Positions 11,901 to 24,500 are shown, numbered from the stretch's first letter. The stretch is 64,000 nt of DNA from Thuidium tamariscinum (GCA_947034885.2 OX344749.2:24009501-24073500), one strand, 5' to 3'. Notes: a model not told the origin generated them from the sequence alone. Program-made: numbers and translations.

Positions 11901-13211
11901 TCTTTTGAAAACAAGAAGGTTGAATTTGAACCTCCAAAACTGCAAGTTCCACATGACAGTGCCGAGCTTGGAAACTATCAAAAAGTTATTCCCCCGGCCT
12001 CCTGGAGACAGTACTACTAAATTTGGGGCAGAAGTGCGTTGTGATATATTGGAAAAACATGTCAAGCAATTGAAACTGCCCATGCTAAATTCAACAACAG
12101 CAACAGCATATTCTGGATTTGAACGAAGTAAGGTAAATCCTTTCTCTCCATGATTGACAGTCAATGAAGTTCATTTGGCCTTTGAAGAAACGAATGCCAC
12201 ACGTAAAATTTGGCGTTTTCACAGATCATGTGGTGATTGTAGGGCCCTGATTGAAACTAACTAAATTGTGCAAGAAAGTATAATTATGATTAATATATAG
12301 TACAATTGGTACATTGAAGTTATCAGCAGTAAATAGGTCTATCCTCAACAAACGAAGGGGCATTATAGCATCAATCAAGTATTGTCGTACTTAGTACCAC
12401 CCTGACCCTACAGGAAAGGTCTTAGTTCATGATGCAGTTGTACAAGGGCGAGCATAATTACCGCTTTCTTTTGCAGATGAGAACAACTGAAGCAAGGGAC
12501 TCACTCCCTGTAAAATTTGGATTTGTCCGAGGATGCTTGGCTAGGTCGTGGACTACATATTCGGTGCGCGAGGAGGGCCGTCATCATGTTGGCATTTGGC
12601 AAGAGCTCGGTGACAAGGACAAAGCGGGGCTGCTCAATTGACCAGTCTGATGAGTCCCATGAACCAAACCTTAGATTTGCTCGAAAACACATTTGACGTA
12701 GTCTTTGATTGCCTCCCCTTTTTGACGTCCTCCAACAAGCTTGTGGCCAAAATCCGTACCCGCTCGAAATGCTCTCTTGAAATTTGTTGCATGGTTTTAG
12801 GATTTGGATGGGAGTAGCCCCATTTCGATATTTGTTTGCTTAGGGTTTGGATGGGAGTGATGGAGTAGCCCTGAGTGAGTGGCGATCAATGGTTTGGGAT
12901 GAAGAAGGAGATGATGTTGGCATGCTCAGATCCAAATATGATTGTTAATCCCTAAAAGGATCCACATGTCACACAATCTGGTGGCTGAAAAGGTAGGCCT
13001 AGTTTGGGGATAGAATGTTTTTGATGGTTGCTGTTGAAGATGTTTTAGAAATGTGAGTAAATGCACAAACAGTATATTAATACCAACATGAACAATTAAG
13101 TAATCCTGGAACGTTGGATTGGTCACCACGGAAACCACCCTTTTGGGTACCGTAGGAATCATTTGCTTAAAGAAGCAACTAAGAGCACTCATTGGAGATC
13201 AAACTATGGAG

Positions 13212-13389
13212 CAAGACCTCCCCTTTTCACACAAAATTCCAAGGATGAACATTTGTACTTTTGTCTTATATAGAGGGATTCTAGGTCATCCATTAAACAT
13301 GTTGGACCTTCCTTTTCACACAAAATCTTAAGGATGAACATCTACACTTCTATCCTATAAAGAAAGATTCTATGTCATCTATCGTACAC
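13212..13389. repeat. Two-copy tandem duplication, 89-bp period
   Basis: CCTTTTCACACAAAAT at 13222 recurs at 13311, followed by matching text (AAGGATGAACAT, then a shared TTCTA.GTCATC). The copies are diverged. They lie in the transition from the island to the hAT-like element; the rest of 12900-13547 shows nothing recognisable. Confidence 0.7.
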
Positions 13390-13711
13390 TTTAACCACCT
13401 ATAAAGGACAAACAACATTTTTTGGCAACAGAATAATTCTAGAAAGCTCACTAAGAATAGAAGATATTCACTCTAATTTTCCCATAGGGCATTATAGACT
13501 ATGGAGGAAAGTATTGTTTTAGATGGATGGGGCCATAGGGGGCAACACAGGGTTGTTCTGCCGGACATTGCGACATCGCGACGTCACGAAACGTCCAGTA
13601 GACCCTCCGCGACGTCCATAAAAGTCAAATTTACCTTTGACTTTTTTTAAATTACCACGTGGAAAATAATGCCACCTGGATGCCATGTGGCATCTACGTG
13701 TTACATTTTAG

Positions 13712-13778
13712 GGCGACTACGGGTAGGGTGACCTCGGGTAGGGCGACCTCAGGTAGGGGCGACCTCGGGTAAGGGCGA

Positions 13779-13782
<4 letters not shown>
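13712..13782. repeat. Left subterminal GGGCGACC cluster
   Basis: Five GGGCGACY/GGGTGACC units separated by TACGGGTA or CTCGGGTA spacers. They face the opposite way to the GGTCGCCC units near the right end, which fits a subterminal inverted arrangement. The closely spaced GGG runs could also form a G-quadruplex. Confidence 0.7.

Positions 13783-13825
<43 letters not shown>
13783..13825. repeat. 43-nt poly(T) tract
   Basis: An uninterrupted run of 43 T directly after the left subterminal cluster. It may be the poly(A) tail of a minus-strand retroposed fragment or a simple expansion; no target duplication around it was evident. Confidence 0.9.
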
Positions 13826-13830
<5 letters not shown>

Positions 13831-16576
13831 ATGGAGAAATTCCATTGCAAAAAAAAGGGGGCAACCTCTTCTATTGCAAATTACATTTGTTACACTTCTC
13901 TAAAAATACAAAAAAGTGGATGTAACAATAAAATCTTCTACTTCACTTGTCTAAAATCATGTGGTAAAATTTTCATGAGGTATGACCATATAAAGGCAAT
14001 TGTATGAAAGACTTGTACTATTTTTCATCACATGTCTCATGTTGATCTATTTTTTGACCATAACTTTTGTATTTTTGCTCCAAATGACTCAAGATTTCTA
14101 GAAAAGGTACTCATAACTATCATATAGCTTACATGAATTTTTGATAATTTTCAAAAATATTTAATATAAAAATAATACTAGTGATTGAATGTCACATATG
14201 ACAATTTGGAAGTTCTTAGTACTATGGAATACCGTTTTTTTAATGATTTTGAGATGAAATTTGGATGAGATGGTCTTCTAATAGACTTCTAGTTTTACAC
14301 ACAAGGATTCTTAAAAATAGTTAATTTTATGTCATGTGGAGATCTACAAAGAGAGCTTCATTTTGCTTGTATTTTGAAACATATAAAATATTATTTTGGT
14401 AGATTTTTAACTGAATGACCATCTCCATAAAATTGTTGCAAATGGACACTTTTTATTTTTTGTATTTACTTATTCTTACTATTTTTCCCTAATTAAAACA
14501 TGAAGGTATGTATTTTCTTAAGGTTTGGCACTTTTCTAGTTCTCCTACTTAGAAAATTTTCCTATACAATTCCTTTTGTAGGTACCTTTGTCTTAAAGGT
14601 GTATGTATAAGACATATTTTTTTAATTTAAAAATTATTTTTCTAATTAAATAGTACTCCAAAAAAAGTCAGAAGTACTATTGCAAAACGCAACAAATAGT
14701 ACAAGTCTTTCATGCAATCACCCACAAATTAGAAGATATTTGCATTCAAAGTTGGAAAAATAAAATTTTGAATGTTGGCCTACAATTTCAATGACTTTGA
14801 CCACTATTTGTGGAAAATTTATGCACTATAGACTTTGTTTTTTATGTTGAATTACTCCTAAGAGCCCAAGGGGTTAGGACAAAATACAAATGTGATAAAA
14901 TACAATTTCTATAATTTTTTTGAAGTTAGCATCAAAGAAGATTATGTGAAGCACAAAAAATAGAAATTATCTATATAGATACAGTTATAAAGTTGTTTTT
15001 AGATTATCTTCAAATGAATTTTGAAGATATAACTTCAAAAAAATCACCAAAAATACAATTTTCATCTTAAATAGTACTTGAAGTTTTATTTGAATTAGTC
15101 AAAACTATGATTTCTATTGATTTGTGAAAAAATGAAAAAGATCTAGTAATGAGAGCATCAACACTTTCTCCAAATATTAAGTTTTTCAACACTATGCAAT
15201 TATAAACACTTTATGATATTTTTCTAATAATTTCTTTTTGGCCATATTGATCTTAATTAGTTTTGAATGTAAATGTTGAAAGACAATCTATTTTTTTAAA
15301 GTAAAGCAAAAAGAAATTATGCCCAAAAATTATACCCAAAGTAAGGCAACAACCAAAAATGGTTGCTTGAGTACTTAGGGGTTAACAAATTGTTAAGTAG
15401 AAATAGGTTGAACAAGAAAATAAATTATTAATAGTTCTAAGATGTAATTGAAACATGTAAATTCTAATTGTGTGATTCTTCTAGGAAGAAAATTTAACCT
15501 TGACAAACAATTTTTTAGAAAATTTGTGAAAATTGCATTCAAAATGAAATCTAATATGTTACTTTTTCAAGAAGTTTCTATAATTGCTCAATAAACAAGA
15601 TTGTCTATAATTTTTTATGTTTAGTCCAAATACAATTAATCATAGCTTTAGACAAGTGGATTTTTGATCCCTAACAAGTTATATTTTAATTTCATTTTTG
15701 CAAATTTTTTCACATAATAATTTAGAAATGAACAAATGAGAGTAAATTTTATGTCAAAAATTACAAAAATTTGCACAAGAAAATTCAAATTTGAGATTCT
15801 ATACATAGACCTCAACACCTTATCACCTTGCATATAGGATATTCAATATTCTTTTTTAAATGGCACATCATAAAAGAACGAGTTAATTTATTTACATTAC
15901 TTTTTGAAATTTAGAGGCATGCAATGTGGGTTAAGAATTTATGCTAGTATAATAATATCATGTCTTATTACAAAACAATGGATGGAGGAAACTACTTTCA
16001 AGGGCTTCATCAACCATGGTTTATCCATAACCAAGTCCACCAACTATCTACTTGCCAATTGCTTCTTTAGATCAATACACTCAACTTCTTCATTAATTGA
16101 TGCATTTTCAGAAACTTCACTATTGTATTTTTTCCATATTATTAATTCATTTTCATTAATTCGGCAAATTTTCTAATAAAATACAACATAGATTCCATTG
16201 TGTATTTATACTTTTCTTGCATTCTTACTATACTCTTCTTTAAATGTTGTCACCTATTCACAGAGAATAATTCTAGAGTCATCTACCAATAGTTCTTCAA
16301 CTTTCTTTCCATAATAAGATATTTGGAATGAATCTTGGGGGATAAAAAAATAATATCAAGGTACATAAAGTCAACCCACATAGTTCCCTAATGCATCTTT
16401 ATTTTAGGGCTTCTTTTAGTCATTCTTAAATGACATTAAAAGTTTTAACTAGACAACCAGATTGTTTATTTTTAATGCATAATTACAAGAAAGAGCTTGC
16501 AAACCATAATAAAGATTTTAGCACTATATAGAGGGACAATTTGAAGAACAAGGGCAATTTTAGAACACTTGAGTTC
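13826..16576. other. AT-rich interior of the hAT-like element
   Basis: No gene is seen. Parts resemble interiors of the TTAA-flanked family, notably 14700-14860 (similar to 29690-29810) and 15370-15640 (similar to 29880-30110), so this is decayed older repeat material carried in, or inserted into, the large element. Confidence 0.55.
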
Positions 16577-17134
16577 TTAATCCCTAAAGGACCAAGGCCA
16601 TTTTTCTACAAAAAAAAATACTTAAACTCTCATTTTTATAGCAAAGAGAAGAAAAATTTGAATTTTTTTTTTTCGGCATCTAACCTTAGATTCTTATACC
16701 TAACTAGTACAAAAATTCGTGGATATCCTTTTTAATAATTGTAAATATTGCATTTAGATATGAATTCAATAAATTATTTTTCAAGACAATGATTCAATTG
16801 TCCAAGAAACAAGATTGTTCATAACTTTCTCAAAATAAATCCAAATGTATCAAAACTTTTCATGTAGGCAAAAATATAATCTATGAGAAAAATATAAAAA
16901 ATAAAACTTTGATTTTAAAAATTGTTGTGGGCTACTCCTCTCTTTTGTTTTGAGTTTATTTAGGCATAAATTTTTATCTTGGATACTAATTGAAAAAATA
17001 TAAATTCATATGAAGCTAATCAATTTTTCTATCTTCAAAAAAAAATCCAATAATCAAGACAAAAATTAAGACAATAGGTACCTATATAAAATCTCATTTG
17101 TTCCCTAAAGGGACAATGGTTCTTCAAGCATTAC
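16577..17134 (+). mobile_element. TTAA-flanked non-autonomous element, copy A
   Basis: The left end TTAATCCCTAAAGGACCA and the following AAGGCC match copy C at 29508. The right end (GGACAATGGTTCTTCAAGC) is a decayed version of copy C's right end. At about 560 bp it is shorter than copy C. It lies inside the hAT-like element, so it either jumped in later or was captured. Confidence 0.6.
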
Positions 17135-17499
17135 AAACCCTAGAAATCAAGAACTCCTAAAATACATTCCTAGAGAAAAATATAAAGGCATTAAGCTCTC
17201 CAAACTCAATCGAAGAAACAAAGAGGAGGTAAGCAATAAATATTTTTCAATAATTTAGAAAATAACTATTTCTAGGGTCTCCAGAGTCTGTGATGATATG
17301 AGAACCCTCGGACAAAAAATAATAATAAATAATTCTTCAAGTAGAATTGAAAAAAAGTTAAGAAATTCAAAACCTCGTTTTAATGGCCAAAAAATTTCGA
17401 AATAAAAGAAACTCATCCAAAAGCAAGGTAATAGCTCACACACCAACTACAATCGCCTTAGACAAGCATTCTCCTATAAAATTATGTTTTAAACCCGCG

Positions 17500-17820
17500 T
17501 TCTCATACAAGTGATCGCCCTAAACCCGAGTACTCCTTCAAAGAGGTCCCCAAGCCCCAAAATGGCCCCAAAATTGCAAAAAATTGAAATTTTGGGGGCA
17601 AACAACTCCCACCTCCTTAAGAGGTCGCCCTAACAGCGCGTTCTCCTTAAGAGGTCGCCCTACACCCGCGTTCTCCTACAAGAGGTCGCCCTAGACCCAC
17701 ATTCTCCTTCAAAGAGGTCCCCAAGCCCCAAAATGGCCCCAAAATTGCAAAAAATTGAAAATTTGGGGGCAAACAACTTCCACCTCCTTAAGAGGGCGCC
17801 CTAAGAGCGTGTTCTCCTAC
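17500..17820. repeat. Diverged GGTCGCCC-type tandem units, left flank of array
   Basis: Repeated blocks containing TTCTCCTTCAAAGAGGTCCC, CAAAATGGCCCCAAAATTG and CTCCTTAAGAGGTCGCCC, each seen at least twice. The same block type returns at 18860-19250 on the other side of the 162-bp array. There is no coding signal. Confidence 0.75.
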
Positions 17821-18840
17821 CTTCGGTTGTCCCACACCCGCGGTCGCCCACAAGAGGTCGCCCCTAGACCCGAAGTCGCCCCAAAATGGCCCAAAAATGC
17901 CTTTTTTTGAACTTGGACAAGGGAATGGCTCCCACCTCCACCCGCAGTTGCCCTAACAGCGCGTTCTCCTACCTTCGGTCGCCCCACACCCGCGGTCGCC
18001 CACAAGAGGTCGCCCCAAGACCCGAAGTCGCCCCAAAATGGCCCAAAAATGCCTTTTTTTGAACTTGGACAAGGGAATGGCTCCCACCTCCACCCGCGGT
18101 CGCCCTAACAGCGCGTTCTCCTACCTTCGGTCGCCCCACACCCGCGGTCGCCCACAAGAGGTCGCCCCAAGACCCGAAGTCGCCCCAAAATGGCCCAAAA
18201 TGGCCCAAAAATGCCTTTTTTTGAACTTGGACAAGGGAATGGCTCCCACCTCCACCCACGGTCGCCCTAATAGCGCGTTCTCCTACCTTCGGTCGCCCCA
18301 CACCCGCGGTCGCCCACAAGAGGTCGCCCCAAGATCCGAAGTCGCCCCAAAATGGCCCAAAATGGCCCAAAAATGTCTTTTTTTGAACTTGGACAAGGGA
18401 ATGGCTCCCACCTCCACCCGCGGTCGCCCTAATAGCGCGTTCTCCTATCTTCGGTCGCCCCACACCCGCGGTCGCCCACAAGAGGTCGCCCCAAGACCCG
18501 AAGTCGCCCCAAAATGGCCCAAAATGGCCCAAAAATGCCTTTTTTTGAACTTGGACAAGGGAATGGCTCCCACCTCCACCCGCGGTCGCCCTAATAGCGC
18601 GTTCTCCTACCTTCGGTCGCCCCACACCCGCGGTCGCCCACAAGAGGTCGCCCCAAGACCCGAAGTCGCCCCAAAATGGCCCAAAATGGCCCAAAAATGC
18701 CTTTTTTTGAACTTGGACAAGGGAATGGCTCCCACCTCCACCCGCGGTCGCCCTAACATCGCGTTCTCCTACCTTCGGTCGCCCCACACCCGCGGTCGCC
18801 CACAAGAGGTCGCCCCTAGACCCGAAGTAGCCCCACACGA
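17821..18840. repeat. Minisatellite array, six units of mostly 162 bp
   Basis: The landmark ATGCCTTTTTTTGAACTTGG starts near 17898, 18050, 18212, 18374 (one base changed), 18536 and 18698: spacing 152 then 162 bp four times. The first unit lacks one copy of a 10-bp AAAATGGCCC block. Each unit carries several GGTCGCCC motifs. Because 162 is divisible by three and the unit has no stop in certain frames, the array shows 289-aa (minus) and 303-aa (plus) open frames that are repeats of one 54-residue block and should not be read as proteins. The units are nearly identical, so the array expanded recently compared with its surroundings. Confidence 0.9.
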
Positions 18841-19260
18841 GGTCACCCTAGAACAGCATTCTCCTTCAAAGAGGTCCGCAAGACCCAAAATGGCCCCAAA
18901 TTGCAAAAAATTGAAATTTGGGCGGCAAACAACTCCTACCTCCTTATGAGGTCGCCTTAACAGCGCGTTTCCCATGCAAGTGATCGCCCTAGACCCGCAT
19001 TCTCCTTCAAAGAGGTCGCTAAGACTGAAAATGGCCCCAAAATTGCAAAAAATTGAAATTTGGGGGGGAAACAACTCCCACCTCCTTAAGAAGTCGCCCT
19101 AACAGTGCATTCTCCTTAAGAGGTCGCATGACACTTGCGTTCTCCTACAAGAGGTCGCCCTAGATCCACATTCTCCTTCAAAGAGGTCCCCAAGACCCAA
19201 AATACCCAAAAAATTGCAAAAAATTGAAAATTTGGGGACAACGGCTCTATCTTCCCTATG
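18841..19260. repeat. Diverged GGTCGCCC-type tandem units, right flank of array
   Basis: The same block types as at 17500-17820, with units ending in CAAAAAATTGAAATTTGGG and CTCCTTAAGAAGTCGCCC. Identity decays toward 19260. Confidence 0.7.
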
Positions 19261-19719
19261 CGGTGACTCTAAACCAGTATTCTTCTATAAGAGGTTGTAT
19301 AGAAGTAATTGTCTATGAGACATAGAGTATGGCATTTTTTTTAAATTGGAGGGAAGAGTAGTAAAGTTGATTATGATGAGTTACACTTGCATCAATTTTT
19401 GAACATATTAATGTACATTTTATATTTGAAGAGCTAAGACAATGTTTATGTTTGAGATTAGACTTCAATGGATAGATGTCTTATATCATTTGCTAAATAT
19501 TAAAGCTCTTTTCAAAATTTGTTTATCTTAAATTATCTATAGTAAAGCTTTAATTTTTGTATGTCTATTTTAATCTATGAATTTTTTCTACTTTATAATT
19601 GAAGTGATAAGGTCAAAAATTTCAATGAGCATTCAACTTTTGTATAGAGGGGAATTTATTATTGTATGGATGTTTTTGTAAATAAAATTGTAATTTTTTG
19701 TATATTGATTTATTAAATG

Positions 19720-21310
19720 GGGAACAATTTACAATTTTACATAGATCTTTATTTATTATTTTGTATTTTGAAGTTCAATTCATAAATAAGTCATTATTAA
19801 AATGACTCATTGACATTTACATAAATTAAAAGGAGAAGTTATCATTTAAATTTCATCCTTCTAATTCTAAAATCGTAGATTGAGGTAATAAAAAATACTT
19901 GAGTAGAATGATGCTTAAAGAATGGAGAATTCTAATGGATATATTCTTATATACTTGAGTCTCCATCTATTATATTGTATATTAGAATTTATTTGATATA
20001 TGTTTTTGGTAGGATAATTCTTTGACATTTTTGTAAATCAAAAAGAAAATGTTTTCATTTAAATATCTTTCCACTAATTTTTAGAATTGACATGAAGGTG
20101 GTGACCTAATAAAATATGAGTACGGTGATACTTTGGAAATAGAAAAACTCAAATGGGCAAGTTGTTATTGAAATCTCTATCCACTATTTTGAGTTCTAAA
20201 GTTTGCTTGATAAATAATTTACCAAAAATATGAGCCTTCAAATAAAAGTTGCATAAATCTAAAAGAGAAGTTTTATTTTTTAATTTGTTCCTTCTAATTT
20301 TAAAGATGAGAGTAAGGTCATATTTAAATAAGACATAGGTATTATGATGCTTGAAAATTGAAAAAAGTTGAATAGGCAAATTGTTAATAAAGTCTCCATC
20401 CACTATTTTGAGTTCTAAAATCTATTTGATAAAATAATTCACCATGAGGATGAGCCTTCAAAATAAAGTTGTATATCAAAAAGAAAACTTATTTCACTTA
20501 TACCTCTTCCTTCTAATTTTAAAGATGAAATCAAAGTGGTGCCTAAATAAGACATGACTATGATGATGGTTCAAAAATAGGAAAAATTGAAATAGGCAAA
20601 TTGTTATTAAAGTCTCCATCTACTATTTTGAATTCTAAAATTTGCTTGATAAATAATTTGCCATTAGGATGAGCCTTCAAATAACATTTGTATAAATCAA
20701 AAGAAGAAGTTTTTATTTAAACCTCTTCTTTTTTTCTTTTTTCTTTATTGTTGAAGGTGAAAATTGATAAATAGTACATAAATATAATGATGCTTGGAAA
20801 ATAGAGAATTTCAAATGGAGAAGATCGTTCACAAATATCCATGCATTATTTTTTATTCTAAAATTCACTTAATGAATATTACACCATAATGATGGCTTTA
20901 AGATTTGATTCGATCAAAAGGGAAAGTTTTCATTTAAATCTCTTCCCTTTAATTTTTAAATTTTGGTAAAGGTAATGAAGAATACATGAATATATTGATG
21001 CTTGGAAAATAAAAAAATTCAAACAAAGAAATTCTTAATTATACAAAATTCAAATCATTATTTTGTATCCTAAAATCCACTTTATAAATGATACACCATT
21101 AAAATGACTATGAATTTTATATAAAATTAGAAGATAAGTTCTAAGTTAAAATAATCTCTTCCCTCTAGTCTTAAAATTTTTGGTGAAGGTGGTAAATTAT
21201 ACATGAATATAATGATGCTTGAAAAATAGAGAAATTAAAATGATGAAGTTCTTACACAAATATCCATTCATTTTTTTGTATATTGAAATCTAATTATTCA
21301 ATAATACAAC
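19720..21310. repeat. Degenerate tandem repeat, about 215-bp period, roughly eight units
   Basis: A landmark of the form ACTATTTTGAGTTCTAAAAT recurs near 19757, 19970, 20190, 20402, 20622, 20845, 21056 and 21268, each followed by TTGATAAATAAT-like text, GAGCCTTCAAATAA and AGAGAAGTTTTTATTTAAA. Units differ by many substitutions and small indels. A further isolated unit is at about 22280-22510. An 84-aa frame inside (20149-20403) is an artefact of the repeat. Confidence 0.75.
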
Positions 21311-21623
21311 ATCTTGAAGGGCACTCCCAATTCTTTAACTATAATGTGCAATCAAATGAAGTGTGGTTTTAATTCTCTTGGCCTAAATTTTAGACAATTT
21401 TTAGATGTAAACTAGCATTACTAAAATGGGATATTACTCATTATAAATAATGAAGGATATGAAATAATACACAACTTTACCTTCTTCTTCTTTTTCTAAA
21501 GTTGAGTTGCCTAAAAGAATCTCCAAAAATCTAAACTATTATGTAGTAAACAAAGTTTGAAATTAAGAATCCTATGAACTAAATTTTATGAGAGCATGAG
21601 CTCTACATATAAATGAGAGTGAC

Positions 21624-21705
21624 AACTAATGCATGACAACTAATGGTAACAACTAATGGTGACAACTAATGCATGACAACTAATGGGTGACAACTAATGG
21701 TTGTG
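21624..21705. repeat. Minisatellite of TGACAACTAATGG units
   Basis: Six or so short units containing ACAACTAATG in a row, with small length differences. No function is suggested. Confidence 0.8.
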
Positions 21706-22514
21706 CTCTTATAAGTATTCACACTTTGAATGTGTTTGAATGCAATTGTTGAATGGAAGTATTGCTTATCTAGTCTTTTTTAAATGTATCACATGTTTAG
21801 TCAAAGTTTAGTCTCAATTTTATCTTAGAGTCGAAGATAAATGGTCATAACTTTATAATTGTGAGTCTATTTGATAATTTGAGACTTTAATACAATAATA
21901 CATGTAAAAACCTTTAATTGTCCAAAGGTTGCAATCTCATCTTATCGTCAATTCAATGATAAATGAATAAAAAAAATTTAGGGTAAAGTCTCAAAATATG
22001 TAAATTGTCTCATTTTAATGAATAAGGCCTTAAATCCTCTTCTCTTTGTGTTTGCAAGAAAAATGCAACTCTTTTCTATGTATAATGAACATAGGGTATA
22101 ATTAATTAGCACCCCAAAAAATTCCAAAATAAAGATAGGGTGATTGAAATGACTTGACTTTAGAAATTTACGTAAAGATGTCCCTATTTTAATTCATCAA
22201 ATGTACCTACATAGCCCTCATCTTTTAGGGGCTTGAATGTACATGATGTCCTAACATATTACATAGTGCAGCCCTTCAGTACAACATTAGGATGATTCTT
22301 TGACTTTTACGTAACTCACAAAGAGAAGTTTTAATTCAAATCTATTTCTTCTAATTTTTAAATTTTAGGTGAAGATGCTAACTTGCTAAGAAATATAAGA
22401 ATATGATGATCCTTGAAGATTAGAAAAAATCAAATGGGGATGATTTAAAAAAAAATCACAATCCATAATTTTATATTTCAAAATCTTCTTGATAAGTAAT
22501 ACATGAGTAGATTG

Positions 22515-22780
22515 TAATCTCCTAAAGTTTCATTGTCTCTACAAGGGGTCAACATGGATTTTGGACAAGTTCCTATAAGGTCAATTTTTTATGGAACTTT
22601 TTGAAACACTTTTGTAAGATAGAAAATCTTATTAGCTTTTTAGAAATGTAGTTTTATTTGAATTAGTGCCTAAAGGCAAGAATCATATCAAAATAAGTTT
22701 AGATCTAAATTATGTAGGTAAAAACAAATTCACAAAAGTTTTAAAATGTTTTTTTCTTATAGATTGTAATTTTGTCTACT
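22515..22780 (-). mobile_element. Partial TTAA-family element, reverse orientation
   Basis: CTAAAGTTTCATTGTCTCT followed by GGATTTTGGACAAGTTCC and AAGATAGAAAATCTTATTAG matches the start of copy D at 61274-61450. The far end was not found, so this is truncated or too decayed to delimit. The sequence from 22781 to 23585 is AT-rich and unassigned. Confidence 0.5.
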
Positions 22781-23629
22781 TAGAACTTTGATTCATTTTA
22801 TTTAGATTGATGATGTGAAGATTATGAAGCATTTTATTTTGCGGTCAATAATTAAAAGATTTTGAAATTGTTTGACATAGGATTCATTTCTTACTTCAAT
22901 TTTAATTCTTTTTTAAACAAATAGTTTTGTAGTATTAACTTTGATTATTAGAACAATCTCACTATTAGAACTAGTATTTCTAATTCCACCTTAGAGCTAT
23001 TCATGATTTATTTTTTCCTCTATGATGTACCTTCTACTAACAATTTAAAATAAAATGAAATTTACATTATTTTTTTTATAGTTATTTTTCCTATATTTTC
23101 AATTTAGTTTTGAAGAATAATTTTTTTAAAGTCAAGATCTAAATTGAATTTTTTTTTAAGTTAAGAAATCGAATCTCTTAAGCTAAAGTAGACTAGTCTA
23201 TTTTCATTTGAAACTCCATTCTACCAAGTAGACCAGTTTGTTTTTGTCACTCTAGTTTTGGCCCCATTTCTACCTAAAAAAACCCCAATTCCCTTCACTC
23301 TATGACAAAATCAAGGATTTTATGACAAATTGGAGTAATGTGTTTCTATTTAAATAGAGAACATCTAGTTGTTGATTAGGTGGTTATAGGATGTTTATAA
23401 GTTGTTTATGACCTTAGCCTAGAGGTGGTTTTGTAATTTAAAATTGTCTACTTCAAAAATTTACAGAAATTACAGTTTTGATTGAAAAATTATGATTCCA
23501 TTTGGATTTGATTGAAAAAACATGTGCACACTTTAAAGAAATCTGTGCCCCTATTAGAATTGTCTCCAATATAGCTAGATTTTAAATGGGCATGTCTACC
23601 TTAATTTGCCATTGTCCCCTCCCAAATGA

Positions 23630-24500
23630 TTTCTTTACTTTGAAGTTTGAATGCAATTATCTTGCAATTTATGTGGTGAAAATTTTTGAAATTTTTTTCA
23701 CATATTCTCATACTATAATGTTAGAAGATCCTACCATTACATATGCAAAAAATTACCATTTCTATTTTTTTTTGTTTTTTGCACTAAAAATGGCAGTTTT
23801 GAGTGTTTTTTTGAAAATTCCAACAAAGAGGTCGCCCACCCGCAGTCGCCCCTTGACAAGAGGTCGCCCCTACACCCGAGGTCGCCCTCCCGCAGTCGCC
23901 CCATGACAAGAGGTCGCCCACTTGAGGTTGCCAAAGTCCCCCCAAAAATTATTTCTTTACTTTGAAGTTTGAATGCAATTATCTTGCAATTTATGTGGTG
24001 AAAATTTTTGAAATTTTTTTCACATATTCTCATACTATAATGTTAGAAGATCCTACCATTACATATGCAAAAAATTACCATTTCTATTTTTTTTTGTTTT
24101 TTGCACTAAAAATGGCAGTTTTGAGTGTTTTTTTGAAAATTCCAACAAAGAGGTCGCCCACCCGCGGTCGCCCCTTGACAAGAGGTCGCCCCTACACCCG
24201 AGGTCGCCCTCCCGCAGTCGCCCCATGACAAGAGGTCGCCCACTTGAGGTTGCCAAAGTCCCCCCCAAAATGATTTCCTTACTTTGAAGTTTGAATGCAA
24301 TTATCTTGCAATTTATGTGGTGAAAATTTTTGAAATTTTTTTCACATATTCTCATACTATAATGTTAGAAGATCCTACCATTACATATGCAAAAAATTAC
24401 CATTTCTATTTTTTTTTGTTTTTTCCACTAAAAATGGCAGTTTTGGGTGTTTTTTTGAAAATTCCAACAAAGAGGTCGCCCACCCGCGGTCGCCCCTATA
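23630..24500. repeat. Three tandem copies of a 322-bp module
   Basis: TTTCTTTACTTTGAAGTTTG recurs at 322-bp steps (about 23630, 23952, and 24274 with one change). Each module has an AT-rich part of about 200 bp, then a cluster of GAGGTCGCCC motifs; the third has a shortened cluster. Copies are almost identical, which points to recent duplication. Open frames of 82-106 aa inside are by-products. Confidence 0.9.

Larger units (their letters stand above)
5990..12900. other. G+C-richer non-coding island around MIR160
   Basis: About 6.9 kb with clearly higher G+C than either side, rich in GATCGATC and GCTAGCTAG strings and almost free of the decayed repeats around it. The longest frame (161 aa, minus, 5993-6478) overlaps the miRNA hairpin and resembles nothing I know. 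The other frames are under 100 aa and also unrecognised. The simplest reading is the transcription unit plus upstream control region of MIR160, since the hairpin lies at the low-coordinate end and points left. Possible TATA elements are at 6691-6698 and 8136-8143 (minus) and about 9235-9247 (plus). A single TGTCTC motif sits at 6820-6825. A separate long non-coding RNA is also possible. Confidence 0.55.

Noticed and set aside
11883-12164. Overlapping 93-aa (minus) and 82-aa (plus) frames
   Set aside because: They overlap on opposite strands in the island, and neither shows a recognisable domain.
17969-18949. Open frames of 289 aa (minus) and 303 aa (plus)
   Set aside because: They are translations of one 162-bp tandem repeat unit on opposite strands; no domain, and the frame is open only because the unit length is divisible by three.
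17821-24500. CRISPR array
   Set aside because: Regular repeats are present, but they are contiguous tandem units without unique spacers, and the genome is a plant nucleus.
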